The notes: a model not told the origin generated them from the letters alone. A DNA stretch of 64,000 nucleotides from Pseudomonas bananamidigenes (GCF_001679645.1 NZ_LRUN01000033.1:48634-112633), one strand, 5' to 3'; shown: positions 41,189 through 51,835, counted from the first letter of the stretch. Program-made: numbers and translations.

Positions 41189-43827
41189 CAGCGTTTCACC
41201 AATCCAGTCAAGCCGCCCGCGATCAGGGCAGCAGTATCGGCCAGGGCCACCAGCGGATCGAGTCCGGCGGGCACTGCCATATAACGGGGTTCCCAGTCAG
41301 GCTGGAACTTGTCTTTGAAGCGGCGCAAGCCTTGGAAGTTGTACAGCTGCTCACCACGGCGGAAAACCATCGAGCCCAGACGCTGGGTCAGCGGTGCACC
41401 ACGACGGGGTTGCAACCCCGACAGCGGCACCATGCCCAGGCTGAAGCGCGCGTATCCGTGACTCTTATAGTGTTGAATCAGACCGACCATCAAAAACTCC
41501 ATGGTCAGCTTGGGGGCGTCCGGGTGCGAGCGCATCAGGTCGAGGCTGGCCAGGTCATGGCTGTAAGTCTCGAGCAGGTTGGCGAACGCCACCGGGCGGC
41601 CTTCGAAGCGAATGACCGCGATGCGGAAATGCTTCAGGTAATCGTCGCTGAAACGGCCCAGGGAGAAGCCTTTTTCGCGCACATTCTTGCCGGTCAGCCA
41701 GGCATCGGAAATCACCTTGAGCTCATCCATCGGCGCCTGGCCCGGCTCGAAGATTTCCAGCGACAGGCCGTCGCGGCTGCCACGGTTCCAGGTGTAGCGC
41801 AGGTCTTTCATCTCCTTGCCCTTGGCCTCCAGGTCAAAGCGATGCAGGTCGACCCGGGCCTCCTCACCCAGCTTGATCGCGGTCAGGCCGATGTCCATGT
41901 AGTACGGCAGGTTCTCCGCGCGTACCTGGTAGAACACCGGACGGGCGTGGTGGATGTCGCAGAGGTCGCGGAACTGCCAGATCATTTCCGCCCGCTGCTG
42001 GCCGGGACCGATCGGGTCGTACAGCGCCACCAGACTGCGACCGCGACGGGCGTACATCAGGAAGGCTTGATCGTTGGGGTGGAACAACAGCGCCTTGTCA
42101 CCGGTCAGGGCCAGGCCGCCGTCGGGTTGCGAGGACGCCATCAGGATTTTCGAGGCGCGCTCCAGCTCTTCCGGGGTCGGCAGATGAATCACCGGGCGGG
42201 CGGTGCGCAGCAGCCAAGTCAGGGCGATCACCAGCAACAGTACCGCAGCGCCGAGCAGCGAGCGCAGACCGCGCGGGGCATCGGCGTCGAGGGTGAACTG
42301 CCACCACAGTTGATGGCTGTACGGCACGTCCTGGTAGGCGAAGAGCAACAGCCAGGTCGATGCGCCGAGTACGCACAGGCTCGCCACCAGATACAGCGGC
42401 GAGAACGGCACTTCGGTCAGACGGCTGGGGCGATAGAACGAACGACGGAATACCCCCAGCAAAGCCGCAGTGAGGGTCATCAGGGTCGCTTCTTCCCAGT
42501 CGAACCCCTTGAGCAGCGAGAGCAGGGCGCCCACCAGCAACAGAATGGTGGTCAGCATCCACGCGGCCGACAACCGCCGGCGCAGGCCTTGGGCGAGCAT
42601 CAGGCAAAGCACGCCGATCAGGCTGGCGCCGAAGTGCGAGGCATCGACCAGACGATGGGGAATCAGATAGGCAATGTGTTCCAGGCGTGTGTCGATTTCA
42701 GGTGTCGCGCCGGAGAACAGCAGCACCACGCCGGACAGGAACACCAGGACCGCGAGGATCGGTGCCGCGAGGCCGGAAGCGGCACGCATGGTCTGGGTCT
42801 GGAACAGACGCTGACCTTCGTTGATCAGCAGCAGTACGCAGGCCACCAGCAATGGCAGTACCACGTAGATCATGCGATAGAGCAGAAGCGCAGCGGCCAG
42901 TGGCGCCGCACCGAGTTTGTCGGCGAAGGCGGCCAGCAGGATGGCTTCGAAAACCCCGACACCTCCCGGTACGTGGCTGAGCACGCCAGCAGCCAGGGCC
43001 AGCAGGTACACCAACAGGAACGCGCCGAAGGGTGGCGCTTCCGGCAGCAGCATATACAGCACGGTGGCGGCAGCGGCGACGTCCAGGGCGGTAATCACCA
43101 GTTGCAGGAATGTCAGACGGCGGCCCGGCAGGCGCAGGGTGCGGCGGCCGACCTTGACCAGCAGGTTGTCGCGGTAAGGTTGTTCCGGCAGACGTCGACG
43201 GTAGATGCCCATGGCCAGAATCGCGCCCAGCAGCAGGACGGCAGAGGCAATCGCGGCAAGCAGCCCTTCGGACAGACCCAGAGCCTGAGAGGCTGCAGGC
43301 AGGTTGCTCAGGGTGGCCAGCGCGGCCAGCGGCGGCAGTGCGCAGCCCAGCGACAGGCTGGCGAACAGGGTCATGTGGGCGACTTCCGACGCGCCCAGAC
43401 CAAGACGCGCATATAAGCGGTAACGCACCGATCCACCGGACAGCATCGACAGACCGATGGCATTGCCGATCGCGAAGGCCGTGAAACCGCCGAGCGCCAG
43501 TGTGCGCGGCGGGATGGTCACGCCCGCATAGCGGCTGGCCGACCATTCGTAGCCCAGCAGAATGATGAAACCGGCCACGGTTGCGCCGAAAGCGCCAAGC
43601 AGGGCAGGTTTCGGCACATCGAGGATCGAGTCGTGCAGGGCGTAGAGATCGAGTTCGCTGAGCAGATGTCGACAGGCAATCAGCGCGATGGCGAACAGCA
43701 GCAAGGTGACCGCCAGGCCGATCGGTTGACGGTACTTGCTGATTCGATCCAGCAGGCGCATGCGCTCGGGCTTGATCGATGGATTCATGGTGAGGGTGTC
43801 TTGTGGATCAGACGAGTTGGCGCGCAT
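41188..43827 (-). CDS. mprF: Bifunctional aminoacyl-phosphatidylglycerol synthase/flippase
   Basis: An 879-residue protein. The N-terminal two thirds hold about fourteen membrane segments of the flippase domain, including SMLSGGSVRYRLYARLGL and GGVGVFEAILL. The C-terminal DUF2156 synthase domain contains ALTGDKALLFHPNDQAFLMY, RRGRSLVALYDPIGPG and FSLGMVPLSGL. It transfers an amino acid from aminoacyl-tRNA to phosphatidylglycerol and flips the product, protecting against cationic peptides. The ATG at 43,827 follows AGAGGTGATTG. Confidence 0.93.
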   Translation of the reverse strand: MRANSSDPQDTLTMNPSIKPERMRLLDRISKYRQPIGLAVTLLLFAIALIACRHLLSELDLYALHDSILDVPKPALLGAFGATVAGFIILLGYEWSASRYAGVTIPPRTLALGGFTAFAIGNAIGLSMLSGGSVRYRLYARLGLGASEVAHMTLFASLSLGCALPPLAALATLSNLPAASQALGLSEGLLAAIASAVLLLGAILAMGIYRRRLPEQPYRDNLLVKVGRRTLRLPGRRLTFLQLVITALDVAAAATVLYMLLPEAPPFGAFLLVYLLALAAGVLSHVPGGVGVFEAILLAAFADKLGAAPLAAALLLYRMIYVVLPLLVACVLLLINEGQRLFQTQTMRAASGLAAPILAVLVFLSGVVLLFSGATPEIDTRLEHIAYLIPHRLVDASHFGASLIGVLCLMLAQGLRRRLSAAWMLTTILLLVGALLSLLKGFDWEEATLMTLTAALLGVFRRSFYRPSRLTEVPFSPLYLVASLCVLGASTWLLLFAYQDVPYSHQLWWQFTLDADAPRGLRSLLGAAVLLLVIALTWLLRTARPVIHLPTPEELERASKILMASSQPDGGLALTGDKALLFHPNDQAFLMYARRGRSLVALYDPIGPGQQRAEMIWQFRDLCDIHHARPVFYQVRAENLPYYMDIGLTAIKLGEEARVDLHRFDLEAKGKEMKDLRYTWNRGSRDGLSLEIFEPGQAPMDELKVISDAWLTGKNVREKGFSLGRFSDDYLKHFRIAVIRFEGRPVAFANLLETYSHDLASLDLMRSHPDAPKLTMEFLMVGLIQHYKSHGYARFSLGMVPLSGLQPRRGAPLTQRLGSMVFRRGEQLYNFQGLRRFKDKFQPDWEPRYMAVPAGLDPLVALADTAALIAGGLTGLVKR

Positions 43828-44069
43828 CAATCACCTCTTGGATTGTGCGCGACAGGATGGGGGTATCCAGCCAAGTTACCAATCCCTGTAGAAAAAAATA
43901 ATCACAAAATACTACGCCTCTCGTCGGGTATCGGCGAGGGCAGGTCTCGGATTGCAGACCTCTTGCCTGCGACTCAAGCATAGTCGCAACCTGGCGGGTC
44001 TGACGATCCTGAAGGGTTCACTGCACGATGACAGATCATTGTTGCGAAAGGACTTTTTCCACAGATACA

Positions 44070-44098
44070 AAAAAGGCCACTCTTTCGAGCAGCCTTTT
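44070..44098 (-). terminator. Terminator after tRNA-fMet
   Basis: AAAGGC ... GCCTTT with an inner CTC-TTTC-GAG stem and flanking A/T runs lies 9 bases past the tRNA 3' end. Confidence 0.78.
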
Positions 44099-44106
44099 CT
44101 GATGTT

Positions 44107-44183
<77 letters not shown>

Positions 44184-44399
44184 TCTGATGAGGCGGCATT
44201 CTACAGAGAATCGCCGGGGTGTCAACCTTGAATCCGGATAAAATCTGTTCTGGTTCAAGTGGTTAGCTCTTTTATTAGGATGTCGCCTGGGCCGCAGCTC
44301 AGGTGGGGCGCGGCTTTCAGCTCTATCGCGTGGTTATTCTCAATTGAGAAAATAAATTCACAGACAATTTCCTACAGCTTGAAAAGAAGCTTCATACCA

Positions 44400-44415
44400 C
44401 TGGTGCTATATACAG
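44400..44415 (+). promoter_or_regulatory. LexA (SOS) box of dinB
   Basis: CTG GTGCTATATA CAG fits CTG-N10-CAG and ends 49 bases before the dinB start, the position expected for LexA control. Confidence 0.85.
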
Positions 44416-44464
44416 GTGTCAGTGAGATACTGCCCCTCCGGCTTGCCATGTTTTCCTTTCAGCC

Positions 44465-45526
44465 ATGACTCAGCGAAAAATCATCCACATCGACTGTGAC
44501 TGTTTCTACGCCGCCATCGAGATGCGTGACGACCCGCGTCTGGCCGGCAAACCGCTGGCGGTGGGTGGTTCGGCGGAGCGGCGTGGGGTGATCGCCACCT
44601 GCAACTATGAGGCGAGGGCTTACGGGGTACGCTCGGCGATGTCTTCCGGGCATGCCTTGAAACTGTGCCCGGACCTGACCATCGTCAAGCCGCGAATGGA
44701 TGCCTACCGCGAGGCTTCGAAAGAAATCCATACGATCTTTCGCGATTACACCGACCTGATCGAGCCGCTTTCACTGGACGAAGCCTATCTGGACGTCTCG
44801 GACAGCGCGCATTTCGCAGGCAGCGCTACGCGAATCGCCCAGGACATCCGGCGCCGGGTTTCCAACCAATTGCATATCACCGTCTCGGCCGGCGTAGCGC
44901 CGAACAAGTTTCTGGCCAAGATCGCCAGCGACTGGAAAAAACCCAATGGCCTGTTTGTCATTACCCCGGATCAGGTCGAGGACTTCGTCAGCGGCCTGCC
45001 GGTGAGCAAGTTGCATGGTGTCGGCAAGGTCACTGCGGACAAATTGGGCAAGCTCGGTATCAGCGACTGTCTGCAACTGCGCGAGTGGGACAAGCTGGCG
45101 CTGGTTCGCGAGTTCGGCAGTTTTGGCGAGCGATTGTGGAGCCTGGCCCGTGGGATCGATGACCGTCAGGTGCATAACGACAGTCGCCGTCAGTCGATCA
45201 GTGTCGAAAACACTTACGACGTTGATTTACCGGATCTGCGCAGTTGCCTGGACAAGCTTCCTGAGCTTCTGGAGACCCTGAAAACCCGCATGGCGCGGAT
45301 CGACAGCAGCTATCGGCCAGGTAAACCGTTCGTCAAAGTGAAATTTCATGATTTCACTCAGACCACGCTGGAGCAGGCCGGCGCCGGGCGCGATCTGGGC
45401 AGTTATCAGTTGATGCTGACGCAGGCGTTCAATCGTGGCGGCAAACCGGTGCGGCTGCTCGGAGTAGGGGTGCGGCTGGAGGACTTGCGCGGCGGCTTCG
45501 AGCAGATGGAGTTGTTCGAGCGGTAA
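44465..45526 (+). CDS. dinB: DNA polymerase IV
   Basis: A 353-residue Y-family polymerase. Catalytic motifs are HIDCDCFYAAIE and SLDEAYLDV; the thumb has VSKLHGVGKVTADKLGKLGI, followed by the little-finger domain. The C-terminal QMELF is a beta-clamp-binding motif. It extends mismatched or damaged primers under SOS. A LexA box precedes it and a hairpin terminator follows. Confidence 0.96.
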   Translation: MTQRKIIHIDCDCFYAAIEMRDDPRLAGKPLAVGGSAERRGVIATCNYEARAYGVRSAMSSGHALKLCPDLTIVKPRMDAYREASKEIHTIFRDYTDLIEPLSLDEAYLDVSDSAHFAGSATRIAQDIRRRVSNQLHITVSAGVAPNKFLAKIASDWKKPNGLFVITPDQVEDFVSGLPVSKLHGVGKVTADKLGKLGISDCLQLREWDKLALVREFGSFGERLWSLARGIDDRQVHNDSRRQSISVENTYDVDLPDLRSCLDKLPELLETLKTRMARIDSSYRPGKPFVKVKFHDFTQTTLEQAGAGRDLGSYQLMLTQAFNRGGKPVRLLGVGVRLEDLRGGFEQMELFER

Positions 45527-45532
45527 CCCATG

Positions 45533-45566
45533 TAAAAAAGCCCGAAACAGGTTCGGGCTTTTTCAG
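45533..45566. terminator. Terminator between dinB and lipoprotein gene
   Basis: AAAAGCCCGAA and TTCGGGCTTTTT around a short loop. It serves convergent transcripts. Confidence 0.86.
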
Positions 45567-45575
45567 TCAGCGTTG

Positions 45576-46529
45576 TCAGTTCGGACCGGGATCCGCCACC
45601 AGCCGCCCGGCATCCCTGGTCAGCGACTTGAGAAACTCGGCCTGCAACTCCGGATCGTTACGGGTCAGTTCGATGAGGCTTTGCTCCAGCTCACTGGCTT
45701 CTTCTTCCAGACCCAGTTCCGACAGACGCTTGACCCGATGCACCCACTCGCTCACTTCGTCGTCTTCCAGATCGTCGTAGATCAGGCTGTGGGCCTCCAG
45801 CAACTTGCCGCGCAGATGGCTGCTGATGGTCAGGGACGAGTCGGAATGCACGTCATCCTTGGCGTCCTCGACACTGATCGTCAGTTTGCCCACGTGATTC
45901 AGATCGTTGTCGGCAAACGGGCTGTCCAGCAGGTTCAGGCGCAACACACCATTTCGATCGGTGGTCATGTCGAAGGTCTGCTTGCCGGCCTTGACCTGCA
46001 CCGGCCGCTCGCTCCACGGCAGGCTCGAATACTCCATGCGCTTGTCGCGCTGGACTTCATCGATGCCGGCCAGGTTCTGCTGCGCACGGCCGTGAGACGG
46101 CACGTTCATGAACGGGTTGATTCCGGCGAATCCGTAGCTCAGCCAGTCCTTGGTCACGCTGTCCGGCAGATTGCCGAGGGCGAACACGTTGACCACGTTG
46201 GCGCCGACGCCGGCCACAATGGCCACCGCGCCGAGCGGGATCTCGTAGATTTCCCGCCAGGGCTGGTAGGGCGTGTAACGGTCATAGCGACGGGTCACTT
46301 CGTATTCAGTGACTTCGAAGGTTTTCTGCTCGTTGATCTTCACGCGGCGTTGCGGAAGCTCAAGCACCTTGGGCTCACCGACATCGATCTGCAGGCTGTG
46401 GTCGAGCAGTTTTCGCTCGACCCGCTCTTCGTGCTCGCTGCGCTGTGACATGTGATTGGCACAGCCGCTGACCAGCAGGGTGCCGCACAAGGCGGCACCA
46501 CCGAGGCCCAGGGTGTTTCGCTTGAACAT
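45576..46529 (-). CDS. Outer-membrane or periplasmic lipoprotein of unknown function
   Basis: A 317-residue protein with a lipoprotein signal (TLLVSGC, lipidated Cys at about residue 23, followed by Ala-Asn). The mature part has a Tyr/Arg-rich segment (FEVTEYEVTRRYDRYTPYQP), a hydrophobic stretch IPLGAVAIVAGVGANVVNVF that may be membrane-associated, and an acidic helical end. I do not recognise a functional family. It is 17 bases after proS on the same strand and may be co-transcribed. Confidence 0.8.
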   Translation of the reverse strand: MFKRNTLGLGGAALCGTLLVSGCANHMSQRSEHEERVERKLLDHSLQIDVGEPKVLELPQRRVKINEQKTFEVTEYEVTRRYDRYTPYQPWREIYEIPLGAVAIVAGVGANVVNVFALGNLPDSVTKDWLSYGFAGINPFMNVPSHGRAQQNLAGIDEVQRDKRMEYSSLPWSERPVQVKAGKQTFDMTTDRNGVLRLNLLDSPFADNDLNHVGKLTISVEDAKDDVHSDSSLTISSHLRGKLLEAHSLIYDDLEDDEVSEWVHRVKRLSELGLEEEASELEQSLIELTRNDPELQAEFLKSLTRDAGRLVADPGPN

Positions 46530-46546
46530 GAGGTCTCTATCTGGTT

Positions 46547-48262
46547 TCAGCGGCGGATACGGGCCTGCAGGAAGGACAGTACGTCGGCAACCGGCAGCGC
46601 TTGCGCCTGGCCTTCGGTACGGCTCTTGTATTCCAGGTTGCCTTCGGCAAGGCCGCGGTCGCTGACCACGATCCGGTGTGGAATGCCGATCAGCTCCATG
46701 TCCGCGAACTTGATGCCCGGGCTGGTTTTCTTGTCGCGATCGTCCAGCAGCACTTCGAAGCCGGCCGCGGTCAGTTCCGCGTACAGCTTGTCGGTGGCTT
46801 CGCGTACCTGCTCGGTTTCATAGCGCAGCGGCACGAGCGCGATCTGGAACGGTGCCAGGGCGTCGCTCCAGATGATGCCGTTCTCGTCGTTGTTCTGCTC
46901 GATGGCTGCCGCCACCACGCGGGATACGCCGATGCCGTAGCAACCCATTTCCAGGGTAACCGGCTTGCCGTTCTCGCCCAGCACTTCGCACTTCATCGCC
47001 TTGCTGTACTTGTTGCCCAGCTGGAAGATGTGCCCGACTTCGATGCCGCGCTTGATTTCCAGAGTGCCCTTGCCGTCCGGGCTCGGGTCACCGGCCACGA
47101 CGTTGCGCAGGTCGGCCACGGTCGGAACCGGCAGGTCACGCTCCCAGTTCACGCCGAAGTAGTGCTTGTCGTCGATGTTGGCACCGACACCGAAATCGCT
47201 CATCAGCGCCACGGAGCGGTCGATGATGATCGGCAGCGGCAGGTTCAGCGGACCGAGGGAGCCGGCACCGGCGCCGATGGCGTCACGCAGTTCGGCATCG
47301 GAAGCCATGACCAGCGGGCTGGCGACGCCAGGCTGATTGGCTGCCTTGATTTCGTTCAGCTCGTGGTCGCCGCGGATGATCAGGGCGATCAGCTTGCCTT
47401 CTTCCTCTGCGTGCACGATCAGGGTCTTGACGGTCTTTTCGATCGGCAGACCGAATTTTTCCACCAGCGCGGCGATGGTCTTGGTATCCGGGGTGTCGAC
47501 CAGGCGCAGTTCTTCGGTCGGCGCGGCGCGGGATGTTTCACGCGGTACGGCTTCGGCCTTTTCGATGTTCGCGGCGTAGTCGGAGCCGTTGCTGAAGACG
47601 ATATCGTCTTCGCCGGACTCGGCCAGTACGTGGAACTCGTGGGAGCCTGCACCGCCGATGGAGCCGTTGTCGGCTTCGACCGGGCGGAACTTCAGGCCCA
47701 GGCGGGTGAACACGTTGCAGTACGCCTCGTGCATGCGGTCGTAGGTGACCTGCAGCGACGCGAGGTCGGCGTGGAACGAGTAGGCGTCCTTCATGATGAA
47801 TTCACGACCGCGCATCAGGCCGAAGCGCGGGCGGATTTCGTCACGGAACTTGGTCTGGATCTGGTACAGGTTGATCGGCAGCTGCTTGTAGCTGCTCAAC
47901 TCGTTGCGCATCAGATCGGTGATCACTTCTTCGTGGGTCGGGCCCGCGCAGAAGTCGCGACCGTGACGGTCTTTGATGCGCAGCAGTTCAGGGCCGTATT
48001 CTTCCCAGCGCCCCGACTCCTGCCACAGCTCGGCCGGCTGGGTGCCCGGCATCAACACTTCCAGAGAGCCGGCGGCGTTCATCTCTTCGCGAACGATGGC
48101 TTCCACCTTGCGCATTACCCGCAGGCCCATCGGCAGCCAGGTGTACAGGCCCGAGGCGAGTTTGCGGATCATGCCGGCGCGCAGCATCAGCTGATGGCTG
48201 ATGACGACCGCGTCGGAAGGCGTTTCTTTTTGTGTGGCGAGCAAAAATTGACTGGTGCGCAT
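46547..48262 (-). CDS. proS: Prolyl-tRNA synthetase
   Basis: A 571-residue class II synthetase of the bacterial type with an editing domain between motifs 2 and 3. [20 protein letters not shown] is the usual start. Motif 1 is near residue 30-60, motif 2 includes [20 protein letters not shown], and the C-terminal anticodon domain ends [16 protein letters not shown]. The ATG at 48,262 gives the normal length. Confidence 0.97.
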   Translation of the reverse strand: MRTSQFLLATQKETPSDAVVISHQLMLRAGMIRKLASGLYTWLPMGLRVMRKVEAIVREEMNAAGSLEVLMPGTQPAELWQESGRWEEYGPELLRIKDRHGRDFCAGPTHEEVITDLMRNELSSYKQLPINLYQIQTKFRDEIRPRFGLMRGREFIMKDAYSFHADLASLQVTYDRMHEAYCNVFTRLGLKFRPVEADNGSIGGAGSHEFHVLAESGEDDIVFSNGSDYAANIEKAEAVPRETSRAAPTEELRLVDTPDTKTIAALVEKFGLPIEKTVKTLIVHAEEEGKLIALIIRGDHELNEIKAANQPGVASPLVMASDAELRDAIGAGAGSLGPLNLPLPIIIDRSVALMSDFGVGANIDDKHYFGVNWERDLPVPTVADLRNVVAGDPSPDGKGTLEIKRGIEVGHIFQLGNKYSKAMKCEVLGENGKPVTLEMGCYGIGVSRVVAAAIEQNNDENGIIWSDALAPFQIALVPLRYETEQVREATDKLYAELTAAGFEVLLDDRDKKTSPGIKFADMELIGIPHRIVVSDRGLAEGNLEYKSRTEGQAQALPVADVLSFLQARIRR

Positions 48263-48377
48263 GGTTGGCCGTTGTCGGTTGCTATGACTGGAAATGACGG
48301 AGCAGTGTACCGGCGAGAGCTGCCGACGTACAGAAGTGCGGTCCCGGCGCAAACCCTTCCGCCGGGTGCGAGATGTC

Positions 48378-49937
48378 TTACGATTCTTCGGCGACCGGCG
48401 TCGACACGGGTTCCGGGGTCGGGGTCGGGCCTTCGCGGCGGCTTTCCTGGAACCAGTGCAGGGCGATCAGCACCAGGGTCGGCACACCGAGTGCCGCCGT
48501 GATCATGAAGAAGTTGTGATAGCCGAACTTCTCCACCATGACGCCGGAGTAGCCGCCGATCAGGCGTGGCAGCAGCAGCATGATCGAGCTGAGCAGGGCG
48601 TACTGGGTGGCGGAGAACTTCAGGTTGGTCAGGCTCGACAGGTAGGCGACGAACGCCGAGGTGGCCATGCCCGAGCTGAAGTTGTCGAGGGAGATGGTCA
48701 CCACCAGCATCTGCAGGTTCGGGCCCATGTCAGTCAGCATCACGAACAGCAGGTTGGTGGCTGCCGAGGCGGCGCCGCCGATGAACAGGATCGGCAGGAT
48801 GCCGAAACGCACGATCAGCAGGCCGCCCATACCGGCGCCCACCAGCGTCATGATCAGGCCGAAAATCTTGCTGACACTGGCGATCTGATCCTTGGTGAAG
48901 CCCTGATCGATATAGAACACGTTGGCCATCACGCCCATCACCGTGTCCGACATGCGGTAGGTGGCGATCAGGCCGAGCAGCAGCAAAGCCTGCCAGCGGT
49001 AGCGCAGGATGAAGTCGTTGACCGGCGTCAGCACCGGCGCCAGGCCGCGGCGCCCCATGGTCGACAGGCACAGGCCGGTCAGCAGGGTGTAGAGGATGGC
49101 GCGCAGAAAGGCCCGGTCTTCCAGCAGCAGGTCGAGCGGGGTCATGGTGCCGAACAGCACACTGGCGAAGTCCGTGTTGTAGAGCTGGGTAAACATGGCG
49201 GGTACGGAGACCAGCAGGATGATCAGCACGAACACCGACATCAGCTGGTGCATGAAGCTGTAGCGTCCGGCCTGCAACTGGGTGCGCAGCGGTACCGGTG
49301 GCTCGCGCATCAGCAGCGTGGTGATCAGGGCGGGAACCATCAATACGCCGAACAGCACGTAGGTGCCGGTCCACGCGGAATGCTGATAGTTGAACCCGGT
49401 GGAACCGAATCCTTCTGCAAAGAACAATGCACCGGCCGTCGCCAACAGGGCGGCGACCCGGTAACCGGACATATAGCTGGCGGCCAGCGCGGCCTGACGG
49501 CTGTCATCGGCGATTTCCAGGCGATAGGCGTCAACGGCGATGTCCTGGGTGGCGGAGGCGAAGGCGACGATCACGGCAATGGCGATCAGCCAGGACAAGT
49601 GTTTCTGCGGGTCGCAGAAGCCCATGCCGACCAGGCCGAGGATCACCAGCGACTGCGCGAGCACCAGCCACGAACGGCGTCGCCCCAGCTTGCCCAGCAA
49701 CGGCAGGCGCCATTGATCGAGCAGGGGCGACCAGACCCATTTGAAGGCGTAGGCCAGGCCGATCAGGCTGGCATAGCCGATCGTCTCGCGGGCTACACCG
49801 GCTTCACGCAGCCAGACCGAAAGTGTCGAGAACACCAGCATGTACGGCAGGCCGGCGGCGAAACCCAGCAACAACAGCACGAGCGTCGAAGGACTGGCAT
49901 AGGCGGCGAGCGCGGCGCGCCAGGTTTTACGGGGCAT
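48378..49937 (-). CDS. AmpG-family MFS muropeptide permease
   Basis: A 519-residue transporter with about 14 hydrophobic segments. The N-terminal [20 protein letters not shown] and the loop [27 protein letters not shown] (from about residue 65) are the AmpG family pattern, as is [14 protein letters not shown]. AmpG imports anhydromuropeptides for recycling and AmpC induction. Pseudomonads carry more than one AmpG-like protein, so I leave the symbol open. Confidence 0.87.
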   Translation of the reverse strand: MPRKTWRAALAAYASPSTLVLLLLGFAAGLPYMLVFSTLSVWLREAGVARETIGYASLIGLAYAFKWVWSPLLDQWRLPLLGKLGRRRSWLVLAQSLVILGLVGMGFCDPQKHLSWLIAIAVIVAFASATQDIAVDAYRLEIADDSRQAALAASYMSGYRVAALLATAGALFFAEGFGSTGFNYQHSAWTGTYVLFGVLMVPALITTLLMREPPVPLRTQLQAGRYSFMHQLMSVFVLIILLVSVPAMFTQLYNTDFASVLFGTMTPLDLLLEDRAFLRAILYTLLTGLCLSTMGRRGLAPVLTPVNDFILRYRWQALLLLGLIATYRMSDTVMGVMANVFYIDQGFTKDQIASVSKIFGLIMTLVGAGMGGLLIVRFGILPILFIGGAASAATNLLFVMLTDMGPNLQMLVVTISLDNFSSGMATSAFVAYLSSLTNLKFSATQYALLSSIMLLLPRLIGGYSGVMVEKFGYHNFFMITAALGVPTLVLIALHWFQESRREGPTPTPEPVSTPVAEES

Positions 49938-49980
49938 GGGCTGAAGTCTGCCTCAAGATTGCGAAAACAAAGCGCGCACT

Positions 49981-50334
49981 CTAACCGCTGTGCTCTACCG
50001 GACGCCAGCCATGGCGCCGAATATCCACACGATTGTTCAGGATCGTGACGCCCTCCATACGCAATCGCGCCCGCTGCTCATCGCCCGAAGGGCTGCCCGC
50101 CGGCAGGCTGATCCGACCGCCGGCACCGAGCACGCGGTGCCAGGGCAGCTTCGTGTCGCCGGGCAACTGACTGAGCGTACGGCCGACCCAGCGGGCGGCG
50201 CGCCCCAACCCGGCCAGTTCGGCCAACTGACCATAGCTGACGACCTTGCCTTCGGGCACTTGGGCAAGGGTCGAATAGAGTGCCGTGCGTCGGATTTGCG
50301 GGTCGTTTTCGAAGTCGGGTATCGGGTCTGTCAC
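49981..50334 (-). CDS. Alkyltransferase-like (ATL) protein
   Basis: A 117-residue protein related to O6-alkylguanine-DNA alkyltransferase. VSYGQLAELAGLGRAARWVG is the DNA-binding helix-turn-helix with its arginine finger region. The active-site PCHRV is replaced by PWHRV, so it cannot accept alkyl groups. ATL proteins bind alkylated guanine and hand it to nucleotide-excision repair. A GTG at 50,334 with AGGA upstream is chosen; an ATG at 50,364 would add ten residues. Confidence 0.9.
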   Translation of the reverse strand: MTDPIPDFENDPQIRRTALYSTLAQVPEGKVVSYGQLAELAGLGRAARWVGRTLSQLPGDTKLPWHRVLGAGGRISLPAGSPSGDEQRARLRMEGVTILNNRVDIRRHGWRPVEHSG

Positions 50335-50498
50335 GGGCGCCGTTCCTGAACAAGATCGATTCATCGATTAAAGGGTAATCGGTGATCGGGCAATTGAGAA
50401 ATGAACTCAATAGAAATAGCCGGGTCACTCCTTGTCAGAGGATTATTCCTACGGATAATGCCGACCTTTTTTCGCAAACCCGAGCCCCCGATTCGCTT

Positions 50499-51506
50499 AT
50501 GTTGTCCAGAACCCTGCTGTGCCTTGCTGTCTTCAGTGCGTCCACGCCCTTGCTTGCCGATACCGTCTGGTTGAAGAACGGTGACAGGCTGAGCGGCAAG
50601 ATCACCCTGTTCGACGGCGGCAAACTGTTGGTCCAGACCCAGTACGCCGGCGCGGTCACCATCGACTGGAAACAGGTCAAGACACTTGAAAGTGACCAGG
50701 AGCTGCTGGTCAAGCAGGACGCCTACAGCGGCGAGAAGGCCAAGTCGCTGACCGCCGCCGAAGACGGCAAGGTCACCCTGGCCAACGGTGAAGCGCCGAA
50801 AACCGTCGAGCTGGCGAGTATCCAGCAGATTCTCAAACCCAAGCCTGTGGTCGAGGATCTGGTGTGGAAGGGCAACGTCGATCTGGCCCTGGATTATCAG
50901 CGTGCCGAAAAAGACACCAATGACTACGATGTCGGCTTCAAGACCTCGGCGCGCCATGGACGCTGGCGTCATACCGCCGAGGGCGAGTACAACCGCGAAG
51001 TCCAGGATGAGGTGGTAACCACCAACAACTGGCGTGCCGAGTACGCGCTGGACCGCTTCCTGACCGACAAGTGGTTCTGGCAGGGGCGGTTGAACTACAA
51101 GCGTGATTACGTCGAAGAACTGTCGCGTCAGCGAGTGGTCGGTACCGGTCCGGGTTACCAGTTCTGGGACGACGAACTGGGCGCGTTCTCGCTCGGTTCG
51201 CTGCTCAACCGGACGGATTACGAGTACAGCGACGGCGGCAAGGACAACTTCTATTCCGTCGCCATGAAGTGGGACTACAACCGCTACCTGATCGGCAAGA
51301 AAGTGCAGTTCTTCACCACTGGCGAGCTCGGCAAGCCGCTGTCGGACGTTGCCAACTACGCCCTGGATTCGGAAGTGGGCCTGCGCTACAAAGTGACGGA
51401 CTGGGCCTCGCTCAATCTCAAGGCCGAGCGGGACATCATCAGCGGCACCAAAGATGCGGATCTGAACAAGACCCGCTACACCGCCGGGTTCGGCGTGGCC
51501 TGGTAA
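50499..51506 (+). CDS. DUF481 outer-membrane beta-barrel-like protein (YdiY-like)
   Basis: A 335-residue protein with a signal peptide (MLSRTLLCLAVFSASTPLLA). The N-terminal domain DTVWLKNGDRLSGKITLFDG precedes a beta-rich C-terminal part of alternating residues with aromatic girdles (WRAEYALDRFLTDKWFWQGR, YNRYLIGKKVQFFTTGE) ending in VAW, typical of DUF481 proteins. The function is unknown. A terminator follows. Confidence 0.85.
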   Translation: MLSRTLLCLAVFSASTPLLADTVWLKNGDRLSGKITLFDGGKLLVQTQYAGAVTIDWKQVKTLESDQELLVKQDAYSGEKAKSLTAAEDGKVTLANGEAPKTVELASIQQILKPKPVVEDLVWKGNVDLALDYQRAEKDTNDYDVGFKTSARHGRWRHTAEGEYNREVQDEVVTTNNWRAEYALDRFLTDKWFWQGRLNYKRDYVEELSRQRVVGTGPGYQFWDDELGAFSLGSLLNRTDYEYSDGGKDNFYSVAMKWDYNRYLIGKKVQFFTTGELGKPLSDVANYALDSEVGLRYKVTDWASLNLKAERDIISGTKDADLNKTRYTAGFGVAW

Positions 51507-51516
51507 CGCTGTTCAG

Positions 51517-51553
51517 AAAAAATCGCAGCCTTCGACGGGCTGCGATTTTTTTG
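51517..51553 (+). terminator. Terminator after DUF481 gene
   Basis: AAAAATCGCAGCC and GGCTGCGATTTTTTT form a long stem with a short loop. Confidence 0.88.
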
Positions 51554-51575
51554 CCTGCACAAAACAGACGTCCAT

Positions 51576-51608
51576 AAAAAAGCCCCGCTTTTGAGGGCGG
51601 GGCTTTTC
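51576..51608 (-). terminator. Terminator after cold-shock gene
   Basis: AAAAGCCCCGC and GCGGGGCTTTT around an 8-base loop lie 18 bases past the cold-shock stop. Confidence 0.86.
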
Positions 51609-51625
51609 AGCAAAGAAGCTGCAAG

Positions 51626-51835
51626 TTAGATAACTTGTACTTCTTCAGCTTGCATGCCTTTCTGACCGCGGGTAGCGATGAAAGAAACCTGCTGGCCTTC
51701 TTTCAGGCTTTTGAAGCCGTCGGACTGGATGGCTTTGAAGTGAACGAACAGGTCGTCACCGGATTGTGGAGTGATGAAGCCGAAGCCTTTTTCATCGTTG
51801 AACCACTTGACGGTACCGGTTTGGCGATTAGACAT
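51626..51835 (-). CDS. Cold-shock domain protein (CspA family)
   Basis: A 69-residue protein with RNP1 KGFGFI and RNP2 LFVHF, the RNA-binding motifs of the cold-shock domain. It melts RNA structure at low temperature or in stationary phase. AAGGAG precedes the start. The 353-base region upstream is likely to include a long 5' leader, common for this family. Confidence 0.95.
   Translation of the reverse strand: MSNRQTGTVKWFNDEKGFGFITPQSGDDLFVHFKAIQSDGFKSLKEGQQVSFIATRGQKGMQAEEVQVI

Noticed and set aside
41152..43416. 754-residue plus-strand frame opposite mprF
   Set aside because: It is Gln/His/Arg-rich antisense of a well-supported membrane protein gene, so a GC-bias artefact.
46601..48502. 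633-residue plus-strand frame opposite proS
   Set aside because: Antisense shadow of an essential, fully conserved gene.
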